64,000 bases of DNA, taken from Harmothoe impar. Taxonomy: Eukaryota; Annelida; Polychaeta; Phyllodocida; Polynoidae. Under the pieces are notes generated by a model that saw only the letters and a list, made by a program, of their open reading frames with translations, searched no databases and had not been told where the DNA came from. Of this stretch, positions 14,301 to 23,159 are shown in pieces. The DNA is taken from the NCBI GenBank assembly GCA_947462335.1, contig OX381721.1, forward strand, positions 12,351,910-12,415,909, given 5' to 3'. Each line of letters starts with the position of its first letter. Position 1 is the stretch's first letter. Position numbers and translations under genes: made by a program.

Positions 14301-14950
14301 GGGGGAGGAGCTGACTGCAGCCCTGAGTCACAGCCTCTACCTGCTGCTACAGCCTCCCAGCTACAGAGGAAGGAGCTGACTGCAGCTCTAAGTCATGGCC
14401 TCTACCTGCCGCTACAGCCTCCCAGCTACAGGGGGAGGAGCTGACTGCAGCTCTAAGTCACGGCCTCTACCTGCCGCTACAGCCTCCCAGCTACAGGGGG
14501 AGGAGCTGACTGCAGCTCTAAGTCACGGCCTCTACCTGCCGCTACAGCCTCCCAGCTACAGGGGGAGGAGCTGACTGCAGCTCTAAGTCACGGCCTCTAC
14601 CTGCCGCTACAGCCTCCCAGCTACAGGGGGAGGAGCTGACTGCAGCTCTAAGTCACAGCCTCTACCTGCCGCTACAGCCTCCCAGCTACAGGGGGAGGAG
14701 CTGACTGCAGCTCTAAGTCACAGCCTGTACCTGCTGCTACAGCCTCCCAGCTACAGGGGAGGAGCTGACTGCAGCTCTAAGTCACAGCCTCTACCTGCCG
14801 CTACAGCCTCCCAGCTACAGGGGGAGGAGCTGACTGCAGCTCTAAGTCACGGCCTCTACCTGCTGCTACAGCCTCCCAGCTACAGGGGGAGGAGCTGACT
14901 GCAGCTCTAAGTCACGGCCTCTACCTGCTGCTACAGCCTCCCAGCTACAG
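14301..14950 (+). repeat. 65-bp minisatellite, first block (10 copies)
   Basis: The unit is 65 bp, starting GGGGGAGGAGCTGACTGCAG and ending CCCAGCTACA. Ten units fill this block, most differing at only a few positions, such as CGG versus CAG before CCTCTACC. A second block of the same unit lies at 17113-17570, after an insertion. The unit contains several PvuII-like CAGCTG and CTGCAG words, but there is no sign that it is translated. Confidence 0.95.
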
Positions 14951-15376
14951 CCCAGTGGGCACAGCAACACTTAATAAGTGACTAATAAGCTCTCCAATGA
15001 AGTGCTTATTATCCATCTATATTGTGGCTAGAATGTAAGAACTATTAGTCAGCTAATCTGCAGCACTTATTAAGCCCTTCAAAGCAATGGTCATCAAGAG
15101 GTTCAATAATTCAGCTAATAAGGGCAACAAAAGTCAAATTTATTCAAAGATTATAATTGTGACACTACCGCACTGCTATAAAGCAGCACTTATAAGTGAC
15201 TTGCTCTGCAGTTCTTATTAAGCACTTCAAAGCAGTGATTAGTAATAAGCTGAAGTGTGCCACTATCTAAAAAGGAATTCCACTGAAACTTTCTGCTGTT
15301 TATTCAAGCATACAACATTCATAAGCAGCTCAGTATACATACATTGGAAATTCATGATTGTTGTACAAATTAATGT

Positions 15377-15443
15377 TGTCAATGGGAATCGAACTCCTTA
15401 CCTCCAGATGTAAAGTCCAGTGTGCTATTGCATGAGCTAGTGG
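15377..15443 (-). repeat. tRNA-derived SINE-like segment
   Basis: Read on the minus strand, this has an A-box-like TAGCTCATGCAATAGC, an anticodon-arm-like middle and a B-box-like GAGTTCGATTCCC at tRNA spacing. The arms do not pair well enough for a functional tRNA. It is best read as the tRNA-related head of a SINE. Confidence 0.55.
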
Positions 15444-16204
15444 GGCTGATGATAAGTGGTGGTCCTAAACCTTACTGTACCCCTAGCATACCCTAGGTAC
15501 ACTGCAATAGCAGCCCTTCATATATCATGCTCACACACTGGCTAAAAAGGGCTTTATTTGCAGTGAGATACAAACAAGAACTGTCTTATTTGAATCTGAT
15601 TGAATGAAAAACCCATTCAATTCATTTTGGAAATAGATGGGAAGTATTATTCTCTTCAGCTATGTACCCATTCTCTTTGCGTAAAGCAAAAGCAAAAGGT
15701 CCGGATGAGTTTTTCTCCAATTCTTTTCGGTTTTATCGAACCTCTCACAATATACAGAAAAGTGGGAATAGAAGTATTATATCAAAATTGAGTTTGTATT
15801 GACAGTGTACAAGTCATAGTCAACCACTGTGAACACATCCTAGCTCCTGACCCTGGCAAACTTGACACACCTGATAACCAACTGGTGACTGTGGTGCAAT
15901 GTGCCTTGACCGTACTCACTGTCAGATAGCGTGGGATGGCTGCTGTCACAACCTTTTCTCAGAGTCTCCAGTGGTCCATTGTAGCCTTTTCCCCTCCCGG
16001 CTAGGACCACCTTCGTCAACACTGATATCTGCTATCTTTTTACCAGTCGCAAGTGTATTATGCTTATACGGGCTGAAGCGGATCTGTGCAAGTCTCATGG
16101 GAGACCAGGACACCGAAGATTCACTGCAGTCTGTCTACTGACACTTACAGACGCGACTCCTGTCAGGACAACTCTTGGGAAAATTTGGTGCCGTGGCTCC
16201 TTCT

Positions 16205-16270
16205 GGGATCGCACCCAGGACCTCTCACACACAAGTCCAGCGACTTACTCATTAGGCCACCAAATCTCCT
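16205..16270 (-). repeat. tRNA-derived SINE-like segment
   Basis: The minus strand shows GGTGGCCTAATGAGTAAG (A-box-like) followed about 35 bases later by GGGTGCGATCCC (B-box-like). The pairing is imperfect. A tRNA-related SINE head is more likely than a working tRNA. Confidence 0.5.
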
Positions 16271-16416
16271 TGTAGAATCATGGTGTATTCCCCCCTCAAA
16301 TAGGTACCAGAACAGAAGACAACAAGGAGACACAAAGTATTCTCAAAGATCACACAACTTACCCTTGGGTATTAATATGTTATGACATAAAGTGGTTCTT
16401 AGACAATACAAATACA

Positions 16417-16830
16417 GTCCTTATCAAGGGATGTCAATGCACTGACTAATAAGAACTTCATTTGCGGGGCTTAATATCCATTATAAAGAAGATAGTTAAT
16501 CAGTTACTAACAAGCCCTGCTTTTGCAGCCCTACAGAACCTCTCATAAGGTCTTACATGTGATGGTTATTAGACAGTGAAAAAGCAGCCCTTATCAGGGC
16601 ATGTCGAATCACTGCTTAATAAGGACTTATCTTGCACTGACTGATAAGAACTTAATTTGCAGGGCTTAATATTCGTAACAAAGACTATAGTTAATCAGCT
16701 ATGAATAGGCCCTACTTTTGCAGCCCTGCATAACCCTAAATAAGGTCTTACATGTGATGGTTATTAGACAGTGCAAAAGCAGCCTTTATCAGGGGATGTT
16801 GATACACTGCTTAATAAGGACTAAAAATGT
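16417..16830 (+). repeat. About 195-bp tandem repeat of TAATAAG-rich DNA
   Basis: Two-plus copies of a unit carrying TCTTACATGTGATGGTTATT recur 195 bp apart (16551 and 16746), with CTTAATAAGGAC and CAGCCCT words at matching offsets. It lies inside the insertion that splits the minisatellite. Confidence 0.7.
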
Positions 16831-17112
16831 AGGCCTTCTTAGTTATTATGAAAACCACCATTAATAAGTCCTGTTTCTGTAGCCCTTCAGCTGTTGTAGC
16901 TAACCAGAGCTGCATGGCCCCGCCTAAAAAGGGAGGCATATGTAGCCCTGCATGTGCATCACTTATTAAAAGCTTAATATTCTGTTAATTATTGAGTACA
17001 AATACCATCCTAAATGTTACCAACTATTGTGTGCTGCCTGAATGGATAATACGCCCTGCAAGGTCATTAGCCACCAGAGCAGCTACTAATCAGTGGTGGC
17101 GTGCCCACTGGG

Positions 17113-17570
17113 AGGGGGAGGAGCTGAGTGCAGCTCTAAGTCACGACCCCTACCTGCTGCTACAGCCTCCCAGCTACAGGGGGAGGAGCTGACTGCAGCT
17201 CTAAGTTACGGCCCCTACCTGCTGCTACAGCCTCCCAGCTACAAGAGAGAGGAGCTGACTGCAGCTCTAAGTCACAGCCTCTACCAGCTGCTATAGCCTC
17301 CCAGCTACAGGGGGAGGAGCTGACTGCAGCTCTAAGTCACGGCCTCTACCTGCTGCTACAGCCTCCCAGCTACAGGGGGAGGAGCTGACTGCAGCTCTAA
17401 GTCACAGCCTGTACCTGCTGCTATAGCCTCCCAGCTACAAGGGAAGCAGTTGACTGCAGCTCTAAGTCACAGCCTCTACCTGCTGCTACAATCTCCCAGC
17501 TACACGGGGAGGAGCTGACTGCAGCTCAAAGTCACGGCCTCTACCTGCTGCTACAGCCTCCCAGCTATAG
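17113..17570 (+). repeat. 65-bp minisatellite, second block (about 7 copies)
   Basis: Same 65-bp unit as at 14301-14950, continuing in phase once the intervening insertion is removed. Copies here are more diverged than in the first block, for example AAGAGAGAGG and TTGACTGC variants. Confidence 0.95.
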
Positions 17571-18688
17571 TGGTTAGGAGTGGCAGTAGCAGAAGAGATC
17601 TAAGGAAAGTGAAGTGTAATTTTGTGTGTAGATGACATATTTTCTGGAGCGTTTCAAATGCCCATACCTATATATAGTGAGTGGTAAAGATGTTTAGGAG
17701 CCCATGACCTGATGATAAATATAATATGAAAACCAACTGTCACCCGTTTGTAAAAACGAAACCGTCCAGGAGAGATAGAATTCACCCATGTCTCTCGAGA
17801 TGGCAAAAGAATAAATCTCCCGCTTGCTCAGTGTCCCCTTTCCTCCTGTAGGTACACCATAGTTACATACCCTTAGTGCACTCAGGAGGACTAGAGCCGC
17901 CACCTAGCGGGGTTTAGACTAACGAGATGTCCCGGCCTTATCTTCATCCTCTGTTAGCCCCCAGGGTCCTATAGGGTCATCACCATCTGTCCTCACGGCC
18001 CTCTTCAAGCACAGGCGTTTGCACTCAGAAGGGAGTACAGTACATCTGACTGGGCTGTGCTAGGAGAGTATCATTTTTCACCAATGTTGGTAATGGAGTA
18101 GGTCTGATGAAAATATCAAAAACATTCAGGATTGCTTCAGCTATAGTCCAGTTGGGTTACATGGTTATATAGGATATAAAAATAGGTGACATGCCTATCT
18201 GCATTTCCACATTCATTATCTCTATTTACGACTTATGTTTTGGAGCTCAGCGCTCCTATTGAAACCATAAAAAGCCTGCTTCGGCTCACTGTCACATAAC
18301 TAAAAATATTGCGATTTGAATGCGTTATGTAAAGGTTAATTCTAATTCGTTTCCATAATATCGTTGTTAAATTAAGTAGCTGTTAATGAACAAAAAAAAT
18401 TCGAACACTCTACAGATCGTATTTCAGATACTGAAGTATGAAAGAAACTACTTATTCAGGCCCAACTCTTATTGAACATATGGTATGAGCCTGAGCGGGC
18501 TACCCCGTGAGGCCTATACGGCTATAGTGAGTCCTGACATAGACGTATAGATATTATCGATGTTGCTGTAAACATGCCACAGTCCTCTCACAATGACAGT
18601 AGTATAAACTATCTGATGAGTGCATTATTAGGAGTAGGGAATATACCGGGGAATATACCTCAACTTGAGCTGCAGGGCTAGTGCTGTT
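17571..18688. other. Non-coding DNA upstream of the zinc-finger gene
   Basis: No coding region recognised. One CTCF-like site is listed separately. The last part leads into the promoter of the zinc-finger gene. Confidence 0.55.
17896..17910 (-). promoter_or_regulatory. CTCF-like site
   Basis: On the minus strand the word CCGCTAGGTGGCGGC matches the CTCF core consensus at about 14 of 15 positions. Its orientation is opposite to the CTCF-like site near 10,700, so the two face each other across the minisatellite region. Binding is inference. Confidence 0.4.
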
Positions 18689-18862
18689 TTCACACCTGTG
18701 TAGTTAGCATCTCGCCATTGTGTTGACAGCTGAGGTGTGAACAGCACATGCTGCTGTGACACCTGTTCAGCTGAGTGAAGTGTGAAGCCCACATGCTGTT
18801 GTCACACCTCTGCACTCAGACTTTAGGTGCTCACGGACCCAGGTGCCACTCACTCAGGTGTC
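18689..18862 (+). promoter_or_regulatory. Cluster of T-box-like half-sites
   Basis: TTCACACCT at 18689-18697, AGGTGTGAA at 18733-18741, GTGACACCT at 18756, TCACACCT at 18802-18809 and AGGTGTCA at 18855-18862. The first two are exact halves of the T-box palindrome. All lie within 200 bp upstream of a TATA box, so they could act on the zinc-finger gene. Regulation by a T-box factor is inference. Confidence 0.45.
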
Positions 18863-18877
18863 ACCGAGGGAGGTATC

Positions 18878-18887
18878 TATATATAAG
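18878..18887 (+). promoter_or_regulatory. TATA box of the zinc-finger gene
   Basis: TATATATAAG sits about 30 bp upstream of a plausible transcript start near 18,910. It precedes a short exon ending in a good splice donor, consistent with a core promoter. Confidence 0.55.
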
Positions 18888-18908
18888 GTGGCAACCAGTG
18901 CTGTTACA

Positions 18909-19376
18909 TCTACATTTTACAAACCCCTGATACACACCCACATCTCCTCTACACACTGTAACGACCGGAGTGTAAACCAGAGTAGGTAAGAACACAATGT
19001 ACACTTGATGTGATTTCCATTACTTCAACGTACACCGCAGCATATTACATGTAGCCCTTTCTGAATACATAAGTCGGCTAATCGCTGGACATATATATAT
19101 ATGTCACCCAACTACATATGGTATAGTTGAATGACTATTGAGTCCTTATCGATGTTCTTGTGGGCATTTTTGCTATTTTACTCAGGGTCCTAAATAAAAG
19201 TATGGACACTTTTGGGAGATTTTTTCCTTACCAATAGAGTACAATAGACACCCTCTGACTTTGACTATGGCCACAATCAATGTCATGTTTCTCAAGATCA
19301 GACTTCAGAATACTAACTATTGATTCATATTAATGTTTTGTAGATCTATGCAAAGCTTCCCACTGAAGACGACGCC
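18909..19376 (+). other. Probable non-coding exon 1, intron and 5' leader of the zinc-finger gene
   Basis: A donor of the form AG|GTAAG occurs at 18985/18986. A T-rich acceptor ending TTTTGTAG closes at 19343, giving an intron of about 358 bp. Exon 2 then starts 33 bp before the ATG. The exact transcript start is a guess from the TATA position, and the splice sites are visible but unproven. Confidence 0.5.
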
Positions 19377-20732
19377 ATGGATACCAAACTAAGTGTTACG
19401 AGAGAAAACACTAACGAGCTCTATATCAAAACCCAGGACACATATGGCACCGGAGACTTCATGCCATTTAAGTGGTTAGATGATAATATAGGCATGAACT
19501 CACATCCTCCTCAGCTCCAACATGTTTCCCGCAGTGAACACAAACCTGTGTTCGATGCAGTAACACACAACCTTTCTTCCATGGACAATCCCATTCAAGA
19601 ATATCTCCCAGGACATACCTCTGCTTCTCTACCAAAAACGGACCTATCGAATCAGGACAAAAGGTCATTTGGCTCTTCCAGACATATCAAAGCTGAACCT
19701 GTAGTGTGCACTTCGCAGCGAGATGTTAAATTATTTTTACCTACACCAAATGATGATAAGCTTTGCAAGTCTTCTCAAAGCGCTGAGTTCTCAAGAGATA
19801 TATGGATTGAGGGTTCTCCATCGGTGACTGATCAAACCAGAGCATCTGCCCAGAGGACAGGTACATCAGCAGGTGCACACACCTGTGTATTGTGTGGCGC
19901 AGGGTTTGACACCTGGGAGGCTGTCACTGACCACCTCCAGGTTCATGGGGTGCAGAGACGGGTAACGTGCACCCAGTGTTGGCAGGAGGTTAGTGAACAT
20001 GAGCTAGATGCACACATGTTGACCTATCATAATGATAGACCGCACAAGTGTTCTTTATGCAATTACGCTGCTACATCATCTTCAAATCTTAAAGTACATA
20101 TGACGATACACACAGGGGAGAAACCTCACCAGTGTTCTTTCTGTGGTAAACAGTTCTGCTATAAAGGTGACTTTAAAAAACACATGATGACCCACTCAGG
20201 AGAAAACCCTAACCAGTGTTCTCAATGTGGTAAACAGTTTACATATGCAAGTCTCCTGAAGCAACACATGATAATTCACACAGGAGAAAAACCTCACCAA
20301 TGCCCTCAATGTGGCAGACAGTTTACTCAGGCAGGTAACTTAAAGCAACACATGGTGATTCACACAGGGGAAAAACCTCACCAATGCCCGCAATGTGGTA
20401 AACAGTTTACTCAGGCAAGTAACCTAAAGAAACACATGATGGCCCACACAGGGGAGAAACCTCATGGGTGTCATCACTGTGGGAAACGGTTCATACTCGT
20501 AGGTAACTTAAAGCAACACATGATGATTCACACAGGAGAAAAACCTCACCAATGCCCTCAATGTGGTAAACAGTTTACTCAGGCAGGTGGCCTAAGGCAA
20601 CACATGATGGCCCACACAGGGGAGAAACCTCATGGCTGTCATCACTGTGGGAAACGGTTCATACTCGTAGGTAACTTAAATCAACATATGCTGATTCACA
20701 CAGGGAAAAAAACAATACCCGCAATGTGGTAA
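19377..20732 (+). CDS. C2H2 zinc-finger protein, probably DNA-binding (3' end frameshifted)
   Basis: Nuclear DNA-binding protein of the tandem C2H2 class. The 451-residue frame has an acidic/polar N-terminal half (about 1-165) without a recognised KRAB, BTB or SCAN domain, then about ten fingers. The first two are isolated and atypical. The next eight run in register with HTGEKPH-type linkers, including two nearly identical pairs (CPQCGKQF and CHHCGKRF fingers), suggesting recent internal duplication. The ATG has a good context (GACGCCATGG) and follows a likely splice acceptor. A 5-base deletion relative to the repeated finger sequence near 20,713 shifts the frame and ends the protein after TGKK; fingers continue in another frame to 20,967. 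The gene is either truncated, a young pseudogene, or affected by a sequence error. Its target is unknown. Confidence 0.8.
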   Translation: MDTKLSVTRENTNELYIKTQDTYGTGDFMPFKWLDDNIGMNSHPPQLQHVSRSEHKPVFDAVTHNLSSMDNPIQEYLPGHTSASLPKTDLSNQDKRSFGSSRHIKAEPVVCTSQRDVKLFLPTPNDDKLCKSSQSAEFSRDIWIEGSPSVTDQTRASAQRTGTSAGAHTCVLCGAGFDTWEAVTDHLQVHGVQRRVTCTQCWQEVSEHELDAHMLTYHNDRPHKCSLCNYAATSSSNLKVHMTIHTGEKPHQCSFCGKQFCYKGDFKKHMMTHSGENPNQCSQCGKQFTYASLLKQHMIIHTGEKPHQCPQCGRQFTQAGNLKQHMVIHTGEKPHQCPQCGKQFTQASNLKKHMMAHTGEKPHGCHHCGKRFILVGNLKQHMMIHTGEKPHQCPQCGKQFTQAGGLRQHMMAHTGEKPHGCHHCGKRFILVGNLNQHMLIHTGKKTIPAMW

Positions 20733-20967
20733 ACAGTTTACTCAGGCAGGTAACCTAAAGAAACACATGATGATCTGCACAGGGGAGAAGACTCACGAAT
20801 GCGCTCACTGTGGCCAGAAGTTTTCATGGACATTAAATAAACACATGTTGGCCCACTCAGGAGAGCACGCATGTCCCGTTTGTAAAAAGAGCTTCAAAAC
20901 TTCAACATGTTTAGGTAGGCTCATGCTGGTGCACAATAGTGTTGTATTCAAGGAAGAATTGACATAA
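20733..20967 (+). pseudogene. Out-of-frame remainder of the zinc-finger gene
   Basis: In the +1-shifted frame the sequence carries on with finger-like text to a TAA at 20967. One finger has lost its first Cys (to Tyr) and its second His (to Cys). One is intact in Cys and His spacing (CAHCGQKF). The last lacks its first His. The decay suggests relaxed selection downstream of the frameshift rather than a simple base-call error. Confidence 0.7.
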
Positions 20968-21138
20968 ATAGACAACATGTTGCAGTCCGTACAACAGAAT
21001 CAGTTATCACAGGTTCAGTGTACTGTTTATTATAATCGTTTACTGATTTCAACAACTAATATTTAAGCAGCATGTGCTGCCATAAAACGTACCCTTAGAA
21101 CGATGTCAGAAACTTTGAGATGTGAAGAGACTCACATT
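20968..21138. other. Short spacer, 3' flank of the zinc-finger gene
   Basis: No feature beyond the 6-bp target duplication (CACATT at 21133-21138) of the adjacent mobile element. No clear polyadenylation signal was seen apart from weak A/T-rich words. Confidence 0.5.
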
Positions 21139-21198
21139 AGTAGTATAGTATGTATCGGAACGGGACTATAGTTAAGTACTGTTTATTACTCAATCGAC

Positions 21199-21555
21199 CT
21201 GCAGCCAATCAGAGGCCTCCATTTGGTCACGTGACCGGAAGTGACCTACTTAGGGGATTAGTGGTGAGGTCACGTGACCTAGTTAGCCAATCAGAGGGCG
21301 CCATTTGGTCACGTGACCGGAAGTGAGGTCATATGACCTACTTATGGACCGGAAGTGACGTCATATGACCTACTTAGGGGACCGGAAGTGACCTACTTTA
21401 GGATCACGTGACCGGAAGTGACCTGATGAGTCACGTGACCGGAAGTGACGTCACATGACCTAATGGCCAACCGGAAGTGAGTGACCTGATTGAGGATCAC
21501 GTGACCGGAAGTGACCTGATTGATCACGTGACCGGAAGAAGAAGAAGTGACGTCA
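21199..21555 (+). promoter_or_regulatory. Motif array in left inverted repeat: NF-Y, E-box, ETS and CRE words
   Basis: Within about 350 bp there are seven CACGTG E-boxes (about 21228, 21271, 21310, 21405, 21432, 21498 and 21525), most in the full GTCACGTGAC context. About eight or nine ACCGGAAGTG ETS words mostly overlap the end of an E-box. Three exact TGACGTCA CRE palindromes (21356, 21447 and 21548) and two CCAATCAG boxes (about 21204 and 21287) are also present. These match well-known vertebrate and invertebrate promoter motifs. Use by the host machinery is inference. Confidence 0.65.
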
Positions 21556-21624
21556 CGCGACTTAATGAAGAGATGAGCGTCTTTAAGGGGTCACGGGCTT
21601 TAAAATGTGATATCTTTTTTTTTT

Positions 21625-21668
21625 GGAGGAGGAGGAGGAGGAGGAGGAGGAGAAGGAGAGGAGGAGGC
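21625..21668 (+). repeat. (GGA)n-type purine microsatellite
   Basis: A run of GGA/GAG triplets within the left inverted repeat, directly seen and absent from the right repeat. Confidence 0.9.
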
Positions 21669-21815
21669 GAGTCTCTTATTTTTTTCGGTAAACTAATAAA
21701 AAACACTACGATATAAGTTTGTTTGTTTTTTTTCATTTTTTATTGTTTTACGAGCGACTGGAAGTGACTTATTGAACTAGGTAGAAGCGTTCTTTAGAGT
21801 GTAGAGTGTATAAGG

Positions 21816-21977
21816 GGGGGGGGGGGGGGAGGGGAGGGGAGGGGAGGGGGGGAGGGGGGCCCCTTTAAGATGCATGGGGAGGGGGGGCGCTTTTAGGATG
21901 CATGGGGCGGGTGGTGGGGGGGAGGGGGGGGAGGGGGGAGGGGGGCACTCTAGGGGGGTGGGGGGGCACTCTAAGGG
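21816..21977 (+). repeat. G-rich tract with GATGCATGGGG units
   Basis: Long G runs broken by single A or C, with words of the type TTTAAGATGCATGGGG at 21863 and a variant at 21893. A cognate tract occurs in both repeats of element 2. Many runs of four or more G make quadruplex formation plausible. Confidence 0.85.
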
Positions 21978-22025
21978 GCGTTTGTCTCTTTTAAGAAAAA
22001 AAGAAAAGAAAAAGATTTCAATCGA

Positions 22026-22065
22026 GAGACACGCTTCTTCCTCTCGAGAGGAAGAAGCGTGTCTC
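22026..22065. repeat. Perfect 40-bp palindrome
   Basis: GAGACACGCTTCTTCCTCTC followed immediately by its exact complement, centred on CTCGAG. It sits next to the G-rich tract. Element 2 has an analogous hairpin (different sequence) in the same relative place in both repeats. Confidence 0.95.
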
Positions 22066-22219
22066 TTCGTTTTTTTTTTGTTTATCACGTGCTTCGATGA
22101 GGCGATCAGCTGCGACTGGAGGAAGTGACACTTTAAGAGGGCGCGCTTCTTAATTGTTATGATATTTTTTTTTTTTTACTTACTAATAAAGAAGACGTAT
22201 GAAAATAAAACACAACAAT

Positions 22220-22960
22220 TCACATGTCCGTCGTTCTCGTTGTTTCTTGCTTGATAAAGTCAAGTAATATCGTGATGCCGAGGTCAAACTTTCCCATGTC
22301 CTCAGTCAACACTCGAAGGAGTTCAAAAGGTGTACCGCCGGCACCGTCAGCTTCATCTTGCCACATTTTCAACACTCGGAAGGCCCACTCAGCGGGACTT
22401 CCTCCGTATTCGCATTCTTCAGCGATCTTATCTAACCTCTCAGGCGACAATTTTAAATGGTCCCCCACCTCTTTCCACCTGCTACCTAGACGTCTGCCGA
22501 GGGTGCCCAAGTGCTTATGCATCGCGCGCGAGTCGGGGTTTTCGAAATCCAACCCCTGTCTGTGGAGAAGGGACATCCACTGAGCCAACAGTTCCACGCG
22601 TCTAATGCGGGTGAAGACGCGACCGAGCTCTCCCCATCTATGACGATGCGGGGTTTCACCCCACCAGACTCGGAACATCGCCGTACACAGCTCCTCCGGT
22701 GTCTTGACACTGCGCTCTACTAGAGCATCCATACGGGAGGCGGTAACTTTTAAGCTACTGCCCAACTCTCTCCAACAGCCGCTCAACTCTTTACCTAGTT
22801 GACGAAGCAAGGCGTCGCTATAGGCTAACCGCCGCTGTCCTACCTCTCTGTTCTCCCCATCGGTCTGCCTCGCGCGTCTCACGTCGTCAAGCCGCATTAA
22901 CTTTTTTTCAGGTGGACAAGGCGGTGAAGGCGAGCTTGAAAGTGGAATAGCTTGAGCCAT
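22220..22960 (-). CDS. Tandem death-domain protein, element-encoded
   Basis: A 246-residue protein with a Pro/Ser-rich start and two consecutive death-domain-like six-helix units, about residues 50-130 and 148-237. Each shows the family pattern: LGKEL/LGRRL, a conserved Trp in helix 2 (W63 and W162) followed by a hydrophobic-basic stretch, a hydrophobic-acidic helix 3 (RMDAL; RLDKI), an aromatic helix 4 (FRVWW; LKMW) and a C-terminal LLAQW or LLRVL helix. Death domains are adaptor modules that self-assemble in apoptotic and NF-kB/innate signalling (FADD, MyD88, IRAK). A protein with only two such domains and no enzymatic part could act as a decoy or a scaffold. It is transcribed divergently from the PC4-like and polymerase genes. 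The ATG is in good context (GAGATGG) and a minus-strand TATA lies 150 bp upstream. The fold call is from pattern. Partner and effect are unknown. Confidence 0.8.
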   Translation of the reverse strand: MAQAIPLSSSPSPPCPPEKKLMRLDDVRRARQTDGENREVGQRRLAYSDALLRQLGKELSGCWRELGSSLKVTASRMDALVERSVKTPEELCTAMFRVWWGETPHRHRWGELGRVFTRIRRVELLAQWMSLLHRQGLDFENPDSRAMHKHLGTLGRRLGSRWKEVGDHLKLSPERLDKIAEECEYGGSPAEWAFRVLKMWQDEADGAGGTPFELLRVLTEDMGKFDLGITILLDFIKQETTRTTDM

Positions 22961-22973
22961 CTCGTCTCGTCTT

Positions 22974-22980
22974 GGCGGTG

Positions 22981-23018
<38 letters not shown>

Positions 23019-23050
23019 GGCGGCGGCAGTGGTGGCGGCGGTGGTGGTAG
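22974..23050 (-). repeat. (GCC)n microsatellite in the 5' leader of the death-domain gene
   Basis: On the minus strand an interrupted GCC/ACC triplet run lies between the predicted transcript start and the ATG at 22960. It would give a highly structured leader. No start codon occurs within the run. Confidence 0.85.
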
Positions 23051-23102
23051 TAGACGTTACTGTGGTCAGAGGCGATATGGTTTTTTTCCAACAGAAATCA
23101 GA

Positions 23103-23112
23103 GCTTTTTATA
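23103..23112 (-). promoter_or_regulatory. TATA box for the death-domain gene
   Basis: TATAAAAAGC on the minus strand predicts a transcript start near 23,080 and a leader of about 120 bases. Element 2 has an equivalent TATATAAAG in the matching, flipped position (52884). Confidence 0.55.
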
Positions 23113-23159
23113 CAGAGGGAGTTTAATCCCATTTCCAACAGCACTCCAGCTGTGTAGCG

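Larger units (their letters stand above)
14951..17112. mobile_element. Non-autonomous insertion with inverted termini, splitting the 65-bp minisatellite
   Basis: The left end reads CCCAGTGGGCACAGCAACAC and the right end is its near-inverse (GTGCCCACTGGG at 17101-17112, preceded by a mismatched continuation). Removing 14951-17112 plus a duplicated AG restores the 65-bp array in exact phase, which identifies this as an insertion. The interior is about 2.1 kb, rich in CTTATTAAG and TAATAAG words, includes about 195-bp repeats (16400-16830) and carries two tRNA-like segments. No transposase is visible. The superfamily is uncertain. Confidence 0.75.
21139..22210 (+). repeat. Left inverted repeat of element 1
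   Basis: It matches the right repeat (30040-30584) in reverse complement at both its outer end (from AGTAGTATAG) and its inner end (the CATACGTCTTCTTT region near 22160-22210). The left copy is longer because it contains a GGA-repeat, a G-rich tract and a perfect hairpin that the right copy lacks. The middle is an array of TF-like motifs. Confidence 0.9.
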
